64,000 nt of DNA from Chloroflexota bacterium (GTDB lineage: Bacteria > Chloroflexota > Anaerolineae > Anaerolineales > VGOW01). This document shows, one piece after another, positions 48,620 to 56,976 of the stretch (the first letter of the stretch is position 1; the number at the start of each line of letters is the position of its first letter). The notes beneath the pieces are model-generated. The model was given only the letters and a program-made list of their open reading frames with translations, did not search any database and was not told where the DNA came from. The translations under genes were made by a program, and so were the position numbers. The stretch is from positions 1 through 64,000 of the forward strand of contig JACPWC010000065.1 in the NCBI GenBank assembly GCA_016197225.1. Direction: 5' to 3'.

Positions 48620-49159
48620 CTAGAGACTTGCATACTTCTTGCGGTACTTGAGATCCTCTTCAGTCTCAATCAATTCCAACGCTTTCTCCTTTATTTTCTC
48701 ATCCTTTACTGCGCTATAAACATTCCTGAGGCTTTGAATGATATCGTAGCGGATCAAGGTGCAGTTCTTTTCCGTGATGCACTCTTTGAAACGACCGGCC
48801 AGACCATCCACCAACTTCTGCTGCTGTTTCTTTCCTGCGACGCCAACTTTCCATAGCGATTGCAGGCAATGCCGGGCGGTGACAAACCTCTCGTCTTTCG
48901 TAACTGCCAGCAGAGCATCAAAATCCTTGAGCATCCTATTCTTTGGATCGCTCTTGGCCAGGTTGCAAAGAACCTGGGCCGCAATCGCTCTGTGATGATT
49001 GTCTTTGTGGCTTAAGTTTTCCATCATCTCGTCCCACACGTCGTAGGCCCAGTCAACGGGTTTGTCCGTCACCTCGAGAATATGGAGAAAGGCTCTGTTT
49101 TGTAATTCCCTATCATCAGACCATAGGTTGTCCAGGTTTGTTCGTGTGAGTTTGTTCAT
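48620..49159 (-). CDS. HEAT-like helical repeat protein
   Basis: The 179-residue protein is nearly all helical, with pairs such as NRAFLHILEVTDKPVDWAYD, NHHRAIAAQVLCNLAKSDPK, FVTARHCLQSLWKVG, and IRYDIIQSLRNVYSAVKDEK. These resemble HEAT repeats used for protein binding. The ATG at 49159 follows GGGAGAGA. Codon choice is less G+C-biased than that of its neighbours, which may mean transfer. Partner unknown. Confidence 0.78.
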   Translation of the reverse strand: MNKLTRTNLDNLWSDDRELQNRAFLHILEVTDKPVDWAYDVWDEMMENLSHKDNHHRAIAAQVLCNLAKSDPKNRMLKDFDALLAVTKDERFVTARHCLQSLWKVGVAGKKQQQKLVDGLAGRFKECITEKNCTLIRYDIIQSLRNVYSAVKDEKIKEKALELIETEEDLKYRKKYASL

Positions 49160-49348
49160 CAATCTCTCCCTTCACGGGCTTCTATTAGAACGCTGATCGT
49201 CGCGACCCTAGTTTTATATCACGTTTGGAAGAAGGTTTCAATCACGCGGCCCGGAGGCCGCAACCCGGGCCTCAATCTTATCCACAAACTGGGCGGTGAA
49301 AAGCTCTTTTATGGCGCATCCTATCACCAGCACAGATCGGACGTATAC

Positions 49349-50437
49349 TTGGGGCGCTTGAGCCGCTTGCCCTTGTCACCCATTCACCCTATCACCGACT
49401 CTCAAACCTGGGACTCTACCCTCGCCAGCCTGCCCAATGCCCACCTGCTCCAGGCGTGGCAATGGGGCGAGTTCAAATCGCGTTACGGCTGGAGCGCCCG
49501 CCGCCTGCTTTGGGAAAATGCCGATCAACCAGTGGCCGCCGCCCAAATCCTCAAGAGAACCGTCGGCCCCTTTTCGATCCTCTACATTCCCAAAGGCCCC
49601 TGCCTCGACTGGTCGAACACTGAATTGGCAACAGCCGTCCTCGCCGACCTGGAATCCCTCGCCCGGCGCGAGCGGGCCATCTTCATCAAGATTGACCCGG
49701 AAATCAAACTGAATACTCAAGACCCAAGACTCAAGACTCAAGACCCGCCACGTTTCTTTCCATCTGCCAGCCAGGTGCAATTCAAAAACACCGTCTGGCT
49801 TGACCTCACCCGCCCCGAAGACGACATCCTCGCCTCGTTCAAGCAGAAGACGCGCTACAACATCCGCCTGGCCGAGCGCAAGGGCGTCGCCGTCAAAACG
49901 CCGCCGCCAGACGATGCGCCGCTTGACCTGCTCTATCGCCTCTACGCTGAAACCTCGGTGCGCGACGGCTTCGTCATTCGCCACAAAAATTATTATCGCG
50001 ACGCCTGGGGCGGCTTCATTCAGTCCGGCCATGCCCAGCCCTTCATCGCCGAAGTGGACGGGCAGGCCGTCGCCGCCATCATCGCCTTCCACTTCGCCCG
50101 GCGCGCGCTTTACATGTACGGCATGTCCAGCGGCCAGCACCGCGAGAAGATGCCCAACCATCTTTTGCAGTGGGCGGCCATTCAATGGGCCAAAGCGCAA
50201 GGTTGCGCGATCTACGACTTCTGGGGCGCGCCTGATGTCTTCGACGAGTCGGACTCGATGTTCGGCGTGTGGAAGTTCAAGGAAGGATTTAGCGGCGACG
50301 TGATTCGCACCCCCGGCGCGCTCGACTACGCTCCCTCGCCTTTGTTATATCGGCTGTATACTATCGCCCTGCTCCGCCTGTTGAATGCAATGCGGCGCAG
50401 AGGCAAACAGCAAACGAAAGCGTTCATCGGGGATTGA
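49349..50437 (+). CDS. FemAB-type peptidyltransferase (peptidoglycan bridge)
   Basis: The 362-residue protein has the double-GNAT FemX fold. It adds an amino acid from aminoacyl-tRNA to the lipid II stem peptide. Motifs include AHLLQAWQWGEFKSRYGW, SILYIPKGPCLDW, KQKTRYNIRLAERKGV, YAETSVRDGF, ALYMYGMSSGQHREKMPNHLLQWAAIQWAK and GVWKFKEGFSGD. The start is uncertain: TTG 49349 is the furthest, with other TTG codons nearby, and no ATG is present. The stretch LNTQDPRLKTQDPP comes from a CTCAAGACCC DNA repeat read in frame. Confidence 0.88.
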   Translation: MGRLSRLPLSPIHPITDSQTWDSTLASLPNAHLLQAWQWGEFKSRYGWSARRLLWENADQPVAAAQILKRTVGPFSILYIPKGPCLDWSNTELATAVLADLESLARRERAIFIKIDPEIKLNTQDPRLKTQDPPRFFPSASQVQFKNTVWLDLTRPEDDILASFKQKTRYNIRLAERKGVAVKTPPPDDAPLDLLYRLYAETSVRDGFVIRHKNYYRDAWGGFIQSGHAQPFIAEVDGQAVAAIIAFHFARRALYMYGMSSGQHREKMPNHLLQWAAIQWAKAQGCAIYDFWGAPDVFDESDSMFGVWKFKEGFSGDVIRTPGALDYAPSPLLYRLYTIALLRLLNAMRRRGKQQTKAFIGD

Positions 50438-50520
50438 AGTTGGATGTTGGAAGTTAGATGTTGGAAGTTGGAATCTTCAGCCACCTCTAACCTCCAATCT
50501 CCAATTCTCTAATCTCCCTC
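50437..50520. repeat. TTGGAAGTTGGA / CTAACCTCCAATC repeat tract
   Basis: It contains repeated GGAAGTTGGATGTTGGAAGTT text, then CTCTAACCTCCAATCTCC, which pairs with it imperfectly. Similar to the element at 1904-1949. It fills the gap between the FemAB and desulfhydrase genes. Confidence 0.65.
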
Positions 50521-50528
50521 TCCCTCTC

Positions 50529-51497
50529 ATGAAACTTCCACATCATCTCTCCTTCGCCCACCTCCCCACCCCGCTCGAACCCCTGCCCCGCCTCTCGGCC
50601 CGCCTCGGCGGCGCGGAAATCTGGATCAAGCGCGACGACCAGACCGGCTTGGCCGGGGGCGGCAATAAGACCCGCAAGCTGGAATACCTGCTGGCCGAAG
50701 CGCAACAACTCAAGGCTCGAACGATCATCACCGGCGGCGCGCCACAATCCAACCACTGCCGCCAGACGGCGGCGGCGGCGGCCCGTTGTGGCTTCCGGTG
50801 CATTTTGGTCTTGCGCGGCGACCCGCCGGCCCAAGCCACCGGCAACATCCTGCTCGATCAACTGCTCGGCGCGGAGATCGTCTGGTCACACAACGAGAGT
50901 CGCGAAGCGGTGATGCAAGCCACCTGCGAAAAAGAAAAGGCCACTGGCAACGATCCGTATCTCATTCCCATCGGCGGCTCCAACCAGATCGGCGCGGCCA
51001 GCTACGCGGCGGCGGTGCAGGAGTTGGCGGATCAACTTCGGGGCGAGAGCGGCTTCTCCCGTTTCTGCTTCGCCTCCTCCTCCGGCGGCACGCACGCCGG
51101 GCTAACGGTTGGCGCAAAAGCAGTGATGCCTCAGACCGAAGTGCTGGGCTTCAGCGTGGACGAGCCGCTGGACGTGTTGAAGACGAACGTGGCGAAGCTG
51201 GCGACTGAGACAGCGTCTCTGTTAGAGTTGCCGTTTTCTTTCACTCCTGCCGACATCAGCGCCAACGCCGATTACATCGGCGCCGGTTATGCCATGATGG
51301 GCCAGCGCGAGCGAGAGACGATTCGGTTGTTAGCGAAGCTGGAGGGGATTCTGGTAGACCCGGTTTACACTGGCAAGGCCTTTGGCGGGATGCTGGATTT
51401 GATTCGCAAGAGCGTGATCGGCAAAGACGAACGAGTGCTGTTCTGGCACACCGGCGGGGGGCCGGCGCTGTTTGCTTACGCTGATCAACTTGTATAA
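50529..51497 (+). CDS. D-cysteine desulfhydrase / ACC-deaminase-family PLP enzyme
   Basis: The 322-residue fold-type II PLP enzyme has the PLP lysine in GGGNKTRKLEYLL and the SNH motif in GAPQSNHCRQTAAAAARCG. The phosphate-binding loop is ASSSGGTHAGLTVG, and DPVYTGKAFGG and WHTGGGPALFA follow. Members cleave D-cysteine to pyruvate, sulfide and ammonia, or open ACC; residues alone do not separate the two, though D-cysteine desulfhydrase is the more common. ATG 50529 gives the family N-terminus (MKLPHHLSFAHLPTPLEPLPRL). Confidence 0.9.
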   Translation: MKLPHHLSFAHLPTPLEPLPRLSARLGGAEIWIKRDDQTGLAGGGNKTRKLEYLLAEAQQLKARTIITGGAPQSNHCRQTAAAAARCGFRCILVLRGDPPAQATGNILLDQLLGAEIVWSHNESREAVMQATCEKEKATGNDPYLIPIGGSNQIGAASYAAAVQELADQLRGESGFSRFCFASSSGGTHAGLTVGAKAVMPQTEVLGFSVDEPLDVLKTNVAKLATETASLLELPFSFTPADISANADYIGAGYAMMGQRERETIRLLAKLEGILVDPVYTGKAFGGMLDLIRKSVIGKDERVLFWHTGGGPALFAYADQLV

Positions 51498-51522
51498 AAA
51501 AAGACGACCCGGCGGGTCGTCT
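51494..51522 (-). terminator. intrinsic terminator (minus strand)
   Basis: The stem AGACGACCC / GGGTCGTCT with loop GGC is followed on the minus strand by seven T. It ends the holin-like gene and overlaps the stop of the desulfhydrase gene from the other side. Confidence 0.8.
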
Positions 51523-51541
51523 CTACGTTTAATTCTTCGCC

Positions 51542-52156
51542 CTACTTCTTCGTGGCCTCAATCTTGAACCGCATGATCTGAGCTTCGATCAGGCCGTCCA
51601 CCACGCTCAAATCCACCCGCAGGCCGTGATCGTCCAGATACTTCTTGGCCAGCCCAAGCGCGTACTGCTTCTTTTGTTCGGCGATGGAAGCGCCCACGTT
51701 CGCGGCGGCGACTTTGAGGCCACTTTGCTCGGCGGCCAGCACCGCGCTCTCAACGGCTTTGTCAATCAGGGCGGCGCGGGCCTGGGGCGTGTCGTCCGGC
51801 GGCGCGGCGCTGTTGAACTGCTTGAGCACCTCGGCCTCGATGACGTTGGCAATGGCCGACACGTTCACTTTAAGCCCGGCTGAGTTCAGGTAGTTCTGCG
51901 CCACCTGCAGGGCATATTCCTTCTTGGCCCCGCCGCCGGCGATCTGTTTGGTGATCCCGGCCTGCTCGGCGGCCCGAACCGCAATGGAGCCAATGCTCTC
52001 CAGCGCCGCCAATTGCTCCTTCGTCAGCTTGCTCTTAATCTCATCGCCCTTCTGCTTGAGCCAGAAGGCCGCCGCCGCAATCAAAATCGGCAAGGCAACC
52101 ACCAGCAGCGCCTGGGCCAGCATCGCTAAAAAATCCGAGATGACTTTGAAATCCAT
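51542..52156 (-). CDS. holin-like (LL-H type) protein with duplicated C-terminal unit
   Basis: The 204-residue product has one TM helix (about 9-34, AMLAQALLVVALPILIAAAAF). Two similar units of about 70 residues follow. Each has the pattern VxAAEQxG, KKxYAL-x-A-x-YL, and a hydrophobic VIEAEVLKQF / LIEAQIMRF end. The first resembles the LL-H phage holin family. No phage gene is nearby, so it is probably a domesticated cell protein. It is closely followed by a terminator and lies downstream of a hybrid kinase gene. Confidence 0.75.
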   Translation of the reverse strand: MDFKVISDFLAMLAQALLVVALPILIAAAAFWLKQKGDEIKSKLTKEQLAALESIGSIAVRAAEQAGITKQIAGGGAKKEYALQVAQNYLNSAGLKVNVSAIANVIEAEVLKQFNSAAPPDDTPQARAALIDKAVESAVLAAEQSGLKVAAANVGASIAEQKKQYALGLAKKYLDDHGLRVDLSVVDGLIEAQIMRFKIEATKK

Positions 52157-52180
52157 ACCTCAGCCTCCAAAAAACCGGGC

Positions 52181-54715
52181 TTACTTGGCGACAGCCGTTT
52201 CCATTCTGGCTTTGGGCAACACAAAGATGAACCGGCTACCGACTCCCAGTTCACTCTCGGCCCAAATTTTGCCGCCGTGCGCTTCCACAATTTCACGGCA
52301 CAAGGCCAGCCCCAGGCCCACTCCGCCGTAACGGCGGGTGGTGCCGCTGTCCACCTGATAGAAGCGCTGGAAGATGCGGTCGAGTTTGTCTTCAGGGATG
52401 CCGATGCCGGAGTCTTGTATTTCCACCCGCGCCTGGCTGTCGAGATCGGTCAGCTTCAGCACAATCTTGCCGGTCGGCCGCCCGAACTTGACGGCGTTGT
52501 TGAGCAGGTTGTCTATCACCTGCACGATCCGTTCTTCGTCAATGGAGACGACGACCTCGTGCTCCGGCATCTCGACCGCAAGCATTTGGTCGCTCTGCTG
52601 GGCCAGGGTGCGCACTGCCTGAGCCGTCTGGGCAATCAGCCCGTTCAACGGCATGGGCTGGCGCTCAAGATCGGCAATCTTCAGGCGTTGCAGGGTGACA
52701 ATGTCGTTGACGACTTTGGTAAGGGCGGTGCATTTGCGCCGCACCACTTCCAGCCCTTTGATTTGCGTCTCGGTCAGCGAGCCAAGTTCCTGCGACAGCA
52801 AAAGCTCGACGTAGCCCAGAATGAAGGTGAGCGGTGTTCGCAGTTCGTGCGAAATGTTCTGGATCAACTCGTCCTTGAGTTGGTCGGCTTCCTTGAGTTC
52901 GGCGTAAGCCTGCTCCAGGTTGCCGGTGCGGGCCAGCAGATCGCGCACCAGCCGGGCATTCTCAATAGCCGCCGCCGCCCACTGGGCCAGCGTTTCGGTC
53001 ACGTTCAAATCTTCTTCGTCGAACTTGCCTTCTTCTTTGTTGACCAGTTCCAGCACGCCGATGACCTGACGCTTGATAAGCAAAGGCACGGCCACCACGT
53101 TGGTCGTCGTCAGCCCCGTCGTCTGGTCAACACCGCGATAGAAACGCGAATCCTTTTTGACATCGTCCACCAGCGCCGGTTTGGCGTTCTGCGCCACCCA
53201 GCCGATCACCCCAAAACCGACCGGCACTTTCATCCCCAGCAGTTTTTCCACTCCGGGGCCGACGACGGCTTTGAAGATCAGCCCCGGCGATTTTTCGTCC
53301 ACCAGCAAAATGGAGCCGGCCTTGGCCCCCAGCACCCGCGCCGCCTCTTCGAGAATCGTCTGCGGGATCGAATCGAAATCGAGCGAGCCGGCCATGATCC
53401 GGGCGGCGTTGTTGACGGAGGTCAACTGCCGGGTGCGCCGGATCAATTCCGTCTCGCGGCCCTTTTGCTCCGAAAGGTCGGTCACCACCAGCACGTCGCC
53501 GATGTCGGTTTTGTTGCCCGGCACGTGAACGGCCAGCACCGGCATCAGCGAGCCGTTCTTGCGAATCAGCTGCTTCTCAAACGAACTGGTGCTGGTTCCT
53601 TTGGTGAGCCAGGCGTCGGTGGCCGAGCGATCGGTTTCATAGATCAAATCGGTCACGGGGCGGCCCATCAACTCCGATTCTTCGTAGGCCAACATGCGGC
53701 ACAACCGGCGATTGACGAAGTTGATGTGCGAAGCCTTATCCAGCATCATCAAGCCGTCGCCCATGGTGTTGACCAGGGCCTGATGAAAGAGCTTGTCGCG
53801 CCGGGCTTCCAGCTCCCGCTTTTCAAGTTGCTGAAGGAGATGCTGGTTTTCAATAGCCATCGCCGCCTGGCTGCCCAGCAGGGTCAGCAGGCGCAAGTCG
53901 GAGGCGCTCAACCGGTTTTCGCCCCGGCGGGCGACCAGCATCACGCCAATGGTTTTGCCGCGCAAGGTCAGCGGCAAAAGGCTGGCTACTTGCGCGCCGG
54001 CCACTTCCAGGCCTTTGGCCAGAAGGTCGCCGCCGGCCATGCGCGAGATGGCTTTGGCGGTTTGTTCGATGAGCGATTGATCGGTCAGGGCAACTTCGCT
54101 GAGAGGGTTGAGTTGTTTTGCCAGGGGGAAGGCAATGTCGTTGGCATTGCCCCGGATGGTGCGTAGAAACAAACGCGACACGTCCTCGCCGGCCATCCCG
54201 GCAATAGCCGCCGATTTCAGCATCCGGCTGTCGTCGTCCACCGCCAGAATCCACACCAGCGACGCGGCCAGCATCATCACCGTGCCGTGCGCAATCTCAG
54301 ACAATTGATCGGCAGACTGTTGATCGCCCGCCAGCCGGTCGGTGCGTGGCCGGTGGAAGACGGCCTTGATGCGCACCGCCAGGTCAACCGGATCAATAGG
54401 CTTGGTGATGTAGTCGTCGGCCCCGGCCAGCAGGCCCTCGGCCCGGTCGGCGGCTTGTGATTTTGCCGTGAGTAGAACGATGGGGAGTTGGGCGGTCTTG
54501 GGATCGGCCCGCACGCGACGGCTCACTTCGTAGCCGTCCATGTCGGCCATCATCACGTCCAGCACCAACAGGTCGGGCTTGCTGGTGGCAATAGCGCGCA
54601 AAGCATCGTTGCCAGAGAGTGCTTCCAGCACTTCGTAGCCCTGCCCGCGTAAAATGTAGCCAATTAATCGTAGTGTTTGAACATCGTCGTCTACGACCAG
54701 GATTCTTTTCGCCAC
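52181..54715 (-). CDS. cytoplasmic hybrid histidine kinase (REC-GAF-PAS-GAF-HisKA-HATPase)
   Basis: The 844 residues run as a REC receiver with Asp in LLVLDVMMADMDG (about 53), a GAF domain (about 150-300), and a PAS domain (about 310-430, MGDGLMMLDKASHINFVNRRLCRML). A second GAF follows (about 455-600, MKVPVGFGVIGWVAQNAKP). The HisKA domain has the phospho-His in NISHELRTPLTFILGY, and the ATP domain has NNAVKFGRPTGK, DSGIGIPEDK and GVGLGLALCREIVEAHGG. There are no TM segments. The receiver at the N-terminus suggests input from another kinase. It is adjacent to ygfZ. Confidence 0.93.
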   Translation of the reverse strand: MAKRILVVDDDVQTLRLIGYILRGQGYEVLEALSGNDALRAIATSKPDLLVLDVMMADMDGYEVSRRVRADPKTAQLPIVLLTAKSQAADRAEGLLAGADDYITKPIDPVDLAVRIKAVFHRPRTDRLAGDQQSADQLSEIAHGTVMMLAASLVWILAVDDDSRMLKSAAIAGMAGEDVSRLFLRTIRGNANDIAFPLAKQLNPLSEVALTDQSLIEQTAKAISRMAGGDLLAKGLEVAGAQVASLLPLTLRGKTIGVMLVARRGENRLSASDLRLLTLLGSQAAMAIENQHLLQQLEKRELEARRDKLFHQALVNTMGDGLMMLDKASHINFVNRRLCRMLAYEESELMGRPVTDLIYETDRSATDAWLTKGTSTSSFEKQLIRKNGSLMPVLAVHVPGNKTDIGDVLVVTDLSEQKGRETELIRRTRQLTSVNNAARIMAGSLDFDSIPQTILEEAARVLGAKAGSILLVDEKSPGLIFKAVVGPGVEKLLGMKVPVGFGVIGWVAQNAKPALVDDVKKDSRFYRGVDQTTGLTTTNVVAVPLLIKRQVIGVLELVNKEEGKFDEEDLNVTETLAQWAAAAIENARLVRDLLARTGNLEQAYAELKEADQLKDELIQNISHELRTPLTFILGYVELLLSQELGSLTETQIKGLEVVRRKCTALTKVVNDIVTLQRLKIADLERQPMPLNGLIAQTAQAVRTLAQQSDQMLAVEMPEHEVVVSIDEERIVQVIDNLLNNAVKFGRPTGKIVLKLTDLDSQARVEIQDSGIGIPEDKLDRIFQRFYQVDSGTTRRYGGVGLGLALCREIVEAHGGKIWAESELGVGSRFIFVLPKARMETAVAK

Positions 54716-54724
54716 TCTTGTATC

Positions 54725-55645
54725 TTATCCTTGAAACGGTAAAGCCGCAATAGTCGCCCGCGCCCCGTTAATTACAATTTCCGATCCAATTTCGTCTGAG
54801 GGCTTCGCAAACCCCAACCCTATCCAGCCGAAACGCGGCGACTCGACGGCGCTGGTAACGAGTCCACCCGGAGTCAACGGGGAAGCCGCCTTGAGGCCGA
54901 TGAGCCGCTTCGCCAGTTTTCCCCGGCTCTCCATGCGGGCAATGATTTCCTGCCCAATGTAACAGCCTTTGGTAAAACTAACGTCATTCCAAAGCCCAGA
55001 TTCGAGCGGGATAAAATCTTCGCCCATTTCGTGGCCCATCTCAGGCAAACCGGCCTCCACGCGCAAAATGTTGTAAACCGCCGGGTCGGCCTCAATCGCG
55101 CCTGCTTCCACGGCTTTGGCCCGCCACTGGGCCATCTCGGTTTTTTCGGCTGCCACAAAGAAACTGCTCCCGGCCACCGAGTCGGCCCGACCGATGATCG
55201 CCCCGCCCTGCCGTCGCGCGTGATGCAGTTTCAATGCGCTCGCGCCACTCATCAGCCTCTCGATGATTGAATCTGCTTTGGGGCCAAACAATCGAAACTG
55301 CGCCAACTCACTCGAAGCGTCCGCCAGTGCTACGTCATCCTGAAAGAAAATGTAGCCGCTGAGCCAGCGCCGGATCGTCGTCGCCATGTTGGCGCTCCCC
55401 AGCACCAGCGCCTTCGGCTCAAGGTTGATGACGATGATCCGGTCAACGATGCGAGCCAGAGGCGTGGTGAGCACGGTGGCCCGGCCTTCGTTCTCGGCCA
55501 TGTTCGTCAAGTCGTTAGTGGACATGCGGTGGATCAGATCGATCCGGTCGCGGCCAGCCGCCCACAACAGGGCGTGGTCGGGCAAATCCATCAGGCCACA
55601 GCCTTCGAGCACGGCGTTGTAGTTGTGGAGGGTGGCGTTGTCCAT
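54725..55645 (-). CDS. ygfZ: YgfZ/GcvT folate-binding protein
   Basis: The 306-residue protein helps maintain iron-sulfur enzymes using tetrahydrofolate. It shows the YgfZ signature KGCYIGQEIIARMESRGK with its redox Cys. The GcvT fold is visible in ALLWAAGRDRIDLIHRMSTNDLTNM and LARIVDRIIVINLE. Translation starts at ATG 55645. It ends 9 bp before the hybrid-kinase gene. A terminator separates it from the respiratory operon upstream. Confidence 0.92.
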   Translation of the reverse strand: MDNATLHNYNAVLEGCGLMDLPDHALLWAAGRDRIDLIHRMSTNDLTNMAENEGRATVLTTPLARIVDRIIVINLEPKALVLGSANMATTIRRWLSGYIFFQDDVALADASSELAQFRLFGPKADSIIERLMSGASALKLHHARRQGGAIIGRADSVAGSSFFVAAEKTEMAQWRAKAVEAGAIEADPAVYNILRVEAGLPEMGHEMGEDFIPLESGLWNDVSFTKGCYIGQEIIARMESRGKLAKRLIGLKAASPLTPGGLVTSAVESPRFGWIGLGFAKPSDEIGSEIVINGARATIAALPFQG

Positions 55646-55654
55646 AATATACCT

Positions 55655-55697
55655 TTAAGAAACGACAAGACGCGCGGCTCTTGCTTCGCGCGTCTTG
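55655..55697 (-). terminator. intrinsic terminator of the cytochrome oxidase operon
   Basis: A perfect 11-bp stem (CAAGACGCGCG / CGCGCGTCTTG, 55666-55697) lies downstream of the cytochrome c gene, with TCGTTTCTT following on the minus strand. It also lies just upstream of ygfZ. Confidence 0.8.
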
Positions 55698-55728
55698 TTG
55701 AATTCAAGGGGCTGAGAACGCAGAGACG

Positions 55729-56907
55729 TTACTTCTGCGAAGCAAGGTAAGCGACCAGGTCGCTAATTTGTTGCGGTGAGAGAACATCCTTGAAGTTCGG
55801 CGGCATCAACCCATCCTGGAAGTTCGGAACCACGAAGGCGCTGGGCTGGGTGATGGATTCGTAAATGTACTGCTCGACCGAATAGCCGGGTTTGCGCGTG
55901 CCGGCGTGCGCGCCGACGCCAAGCAGTGACGGGCCGACAAGCGTGGCGTCGGTAGTGATGTTGTGGCACGAGGCGCAGGGCGGCACGACGCCATTGAAGG
56001 CGGTCTGCCCGTCGGCGGCATTGCCGGCAGGAAGCTTGTCAATCTCGGCCTGCACCAGGTCTGCCGGGCTGGGCGCGGCCACGGTGGTGGCCGCCGGAGT
56101 CGGGAAGCGGGCGGCGTCCACGGCCTTTATTTCGGTGAAGGCCGGGGCCACCCAAACGGCGATGCCACCCAGGATCGCCAGCACCACAAAGGCGTTTCCG
56201 GCTATCAAGGCTTTGTCCACCAGCGTCATCTGCCGCACCGAGTCCAGCACAAATTCCGGTTTGAGTTTTGGCTCCAGAGCGGCAATCTCTGCCGAGGGCC
56301 AGGCCGGGCCGGCCTTGGCCGCTTTGTCTTTCTCTTCTTGAGTGCGATAGAACCACATTGCCAGCCCGGCGCCGACTGCGCCGGTTGCGCCCAGGATGAC
56401 GACGACACTGACCGCCGGAATGACCCACAACGGCACTTCGGCTTTTTCTTCGCCCGCCGGAACTTCAAACGTCAGGGCCAGAAATTCATTGGCGCTTCGG
56501 GTGAAGTTTTTGCCATTGCCAAAGGCAACATAGGCGGCCAGAAGCAGAAGGGCGATCACCGAGCCGATGATCCACTGACGGGTCTCGACGTTTTCGGGCG
56601 TGGCCTTGTAAGAGTAAGAGGGAACGTAAGGCGGCACAGCGCCTTCATCGGCTTTGGAGTCGCTGAGCGCGCCGGGCTTGTCTTTGACAAGCTGGGTGTT
56701 GAGCCAGGTGAAGACGAAGGCCAAACCGCCCCCGGTGACGACGGTGAGAACCAGAACGCCGACAATGGAACCGACCAGCACGGCAGCGGCAACCGGATCG
56801 TTCGGAACGATGTAAGCGCCTCCGCCGCCGGCGAATCCACCGGCGATGGCAAACACGCCAACGCCGAAGAGAATGAGCAAACCTAGAATAGTTAACGCAC
56901 GTTGCAC
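55729..56907 (-). CDS. membrane-bound cytochrome c protein
   Basis: The 392-residue protein has four hydrophobic segments (about 5-30, 40-70, 113-130 and 162-187), a further one near 240, and a C-terminal mono-heme cytochrome c domain. The heme site is CASCH near residue 312, with the distal Met in DGLMPPNFKDVLSPQQISDLVAYLAS. It probably donates electrons to the oxidase. GGAGG precedes GTG 56907. It is the last gene of the cox operon, followed by a terminator. The unusual helices before the heme domain have no recognised family. Confidence 0.88.
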   Translation of the reverse strand: MQRALTILGLLILFGVGVFAIAGGFAGGGGAYIVPNDPVAAAVLVGSIVGVLVLTVVTGGGLAFVFTWLNTQLVKDKPGALSDSKADEGAVPPYVPSYSYKATPENVETRQWIIGSVIALLLLAAYVAFGNGKNFTRSANEFLALTFEVPAGEEKAEVPLWVIPAVSVVVILGATGAVGAGLAMWFYRTQEEKDKAAKAGPAWPSAEIAALEPKLKPEFVLDSVRQMTLVDKALIAGNAFVVLAILGGIAVWVAPAFTEIKAVDAARFPTPAATTVAAPSPADLVQAEIDKLPAGNAADGQTAFNGVVPPCASCHNITTDATLVGPSLLGVGAHAGTRKPGYSVEQYIYESITQPSAFVVPNFQDGLMPPNFKDVLSPQQISDLVAYLASQK

Positions 56908-56935
56908 GGCACGTCCTCCAAATCTAAATCTAAAT

Positions 56936-56965
56936 CCTAAAGGTCCGCTTCGCGAGACCTTTAGG
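56936..56965. repeat. palindromic repeat (CCTAAAGGTC arms)
   Basis: CCTAAAGGTC / GACCTTTAGG with loop CGCTTCGCGA, between the CopC-CopD gene and the cytochrome c gene. Same class as 62791-62823. Could attenuate or stabilise the operon message. Confidence 0.8.
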
Positions 56966-56976
56966 GGCTTTTAATT

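Noticed and set aside
52277-54166. 629-codon open frame opposite the hybrid histidine kinase
   Set aside because: Pure shadow of a well-supported kinase gene, with His/Gln/Arg-rich composition and no domain.
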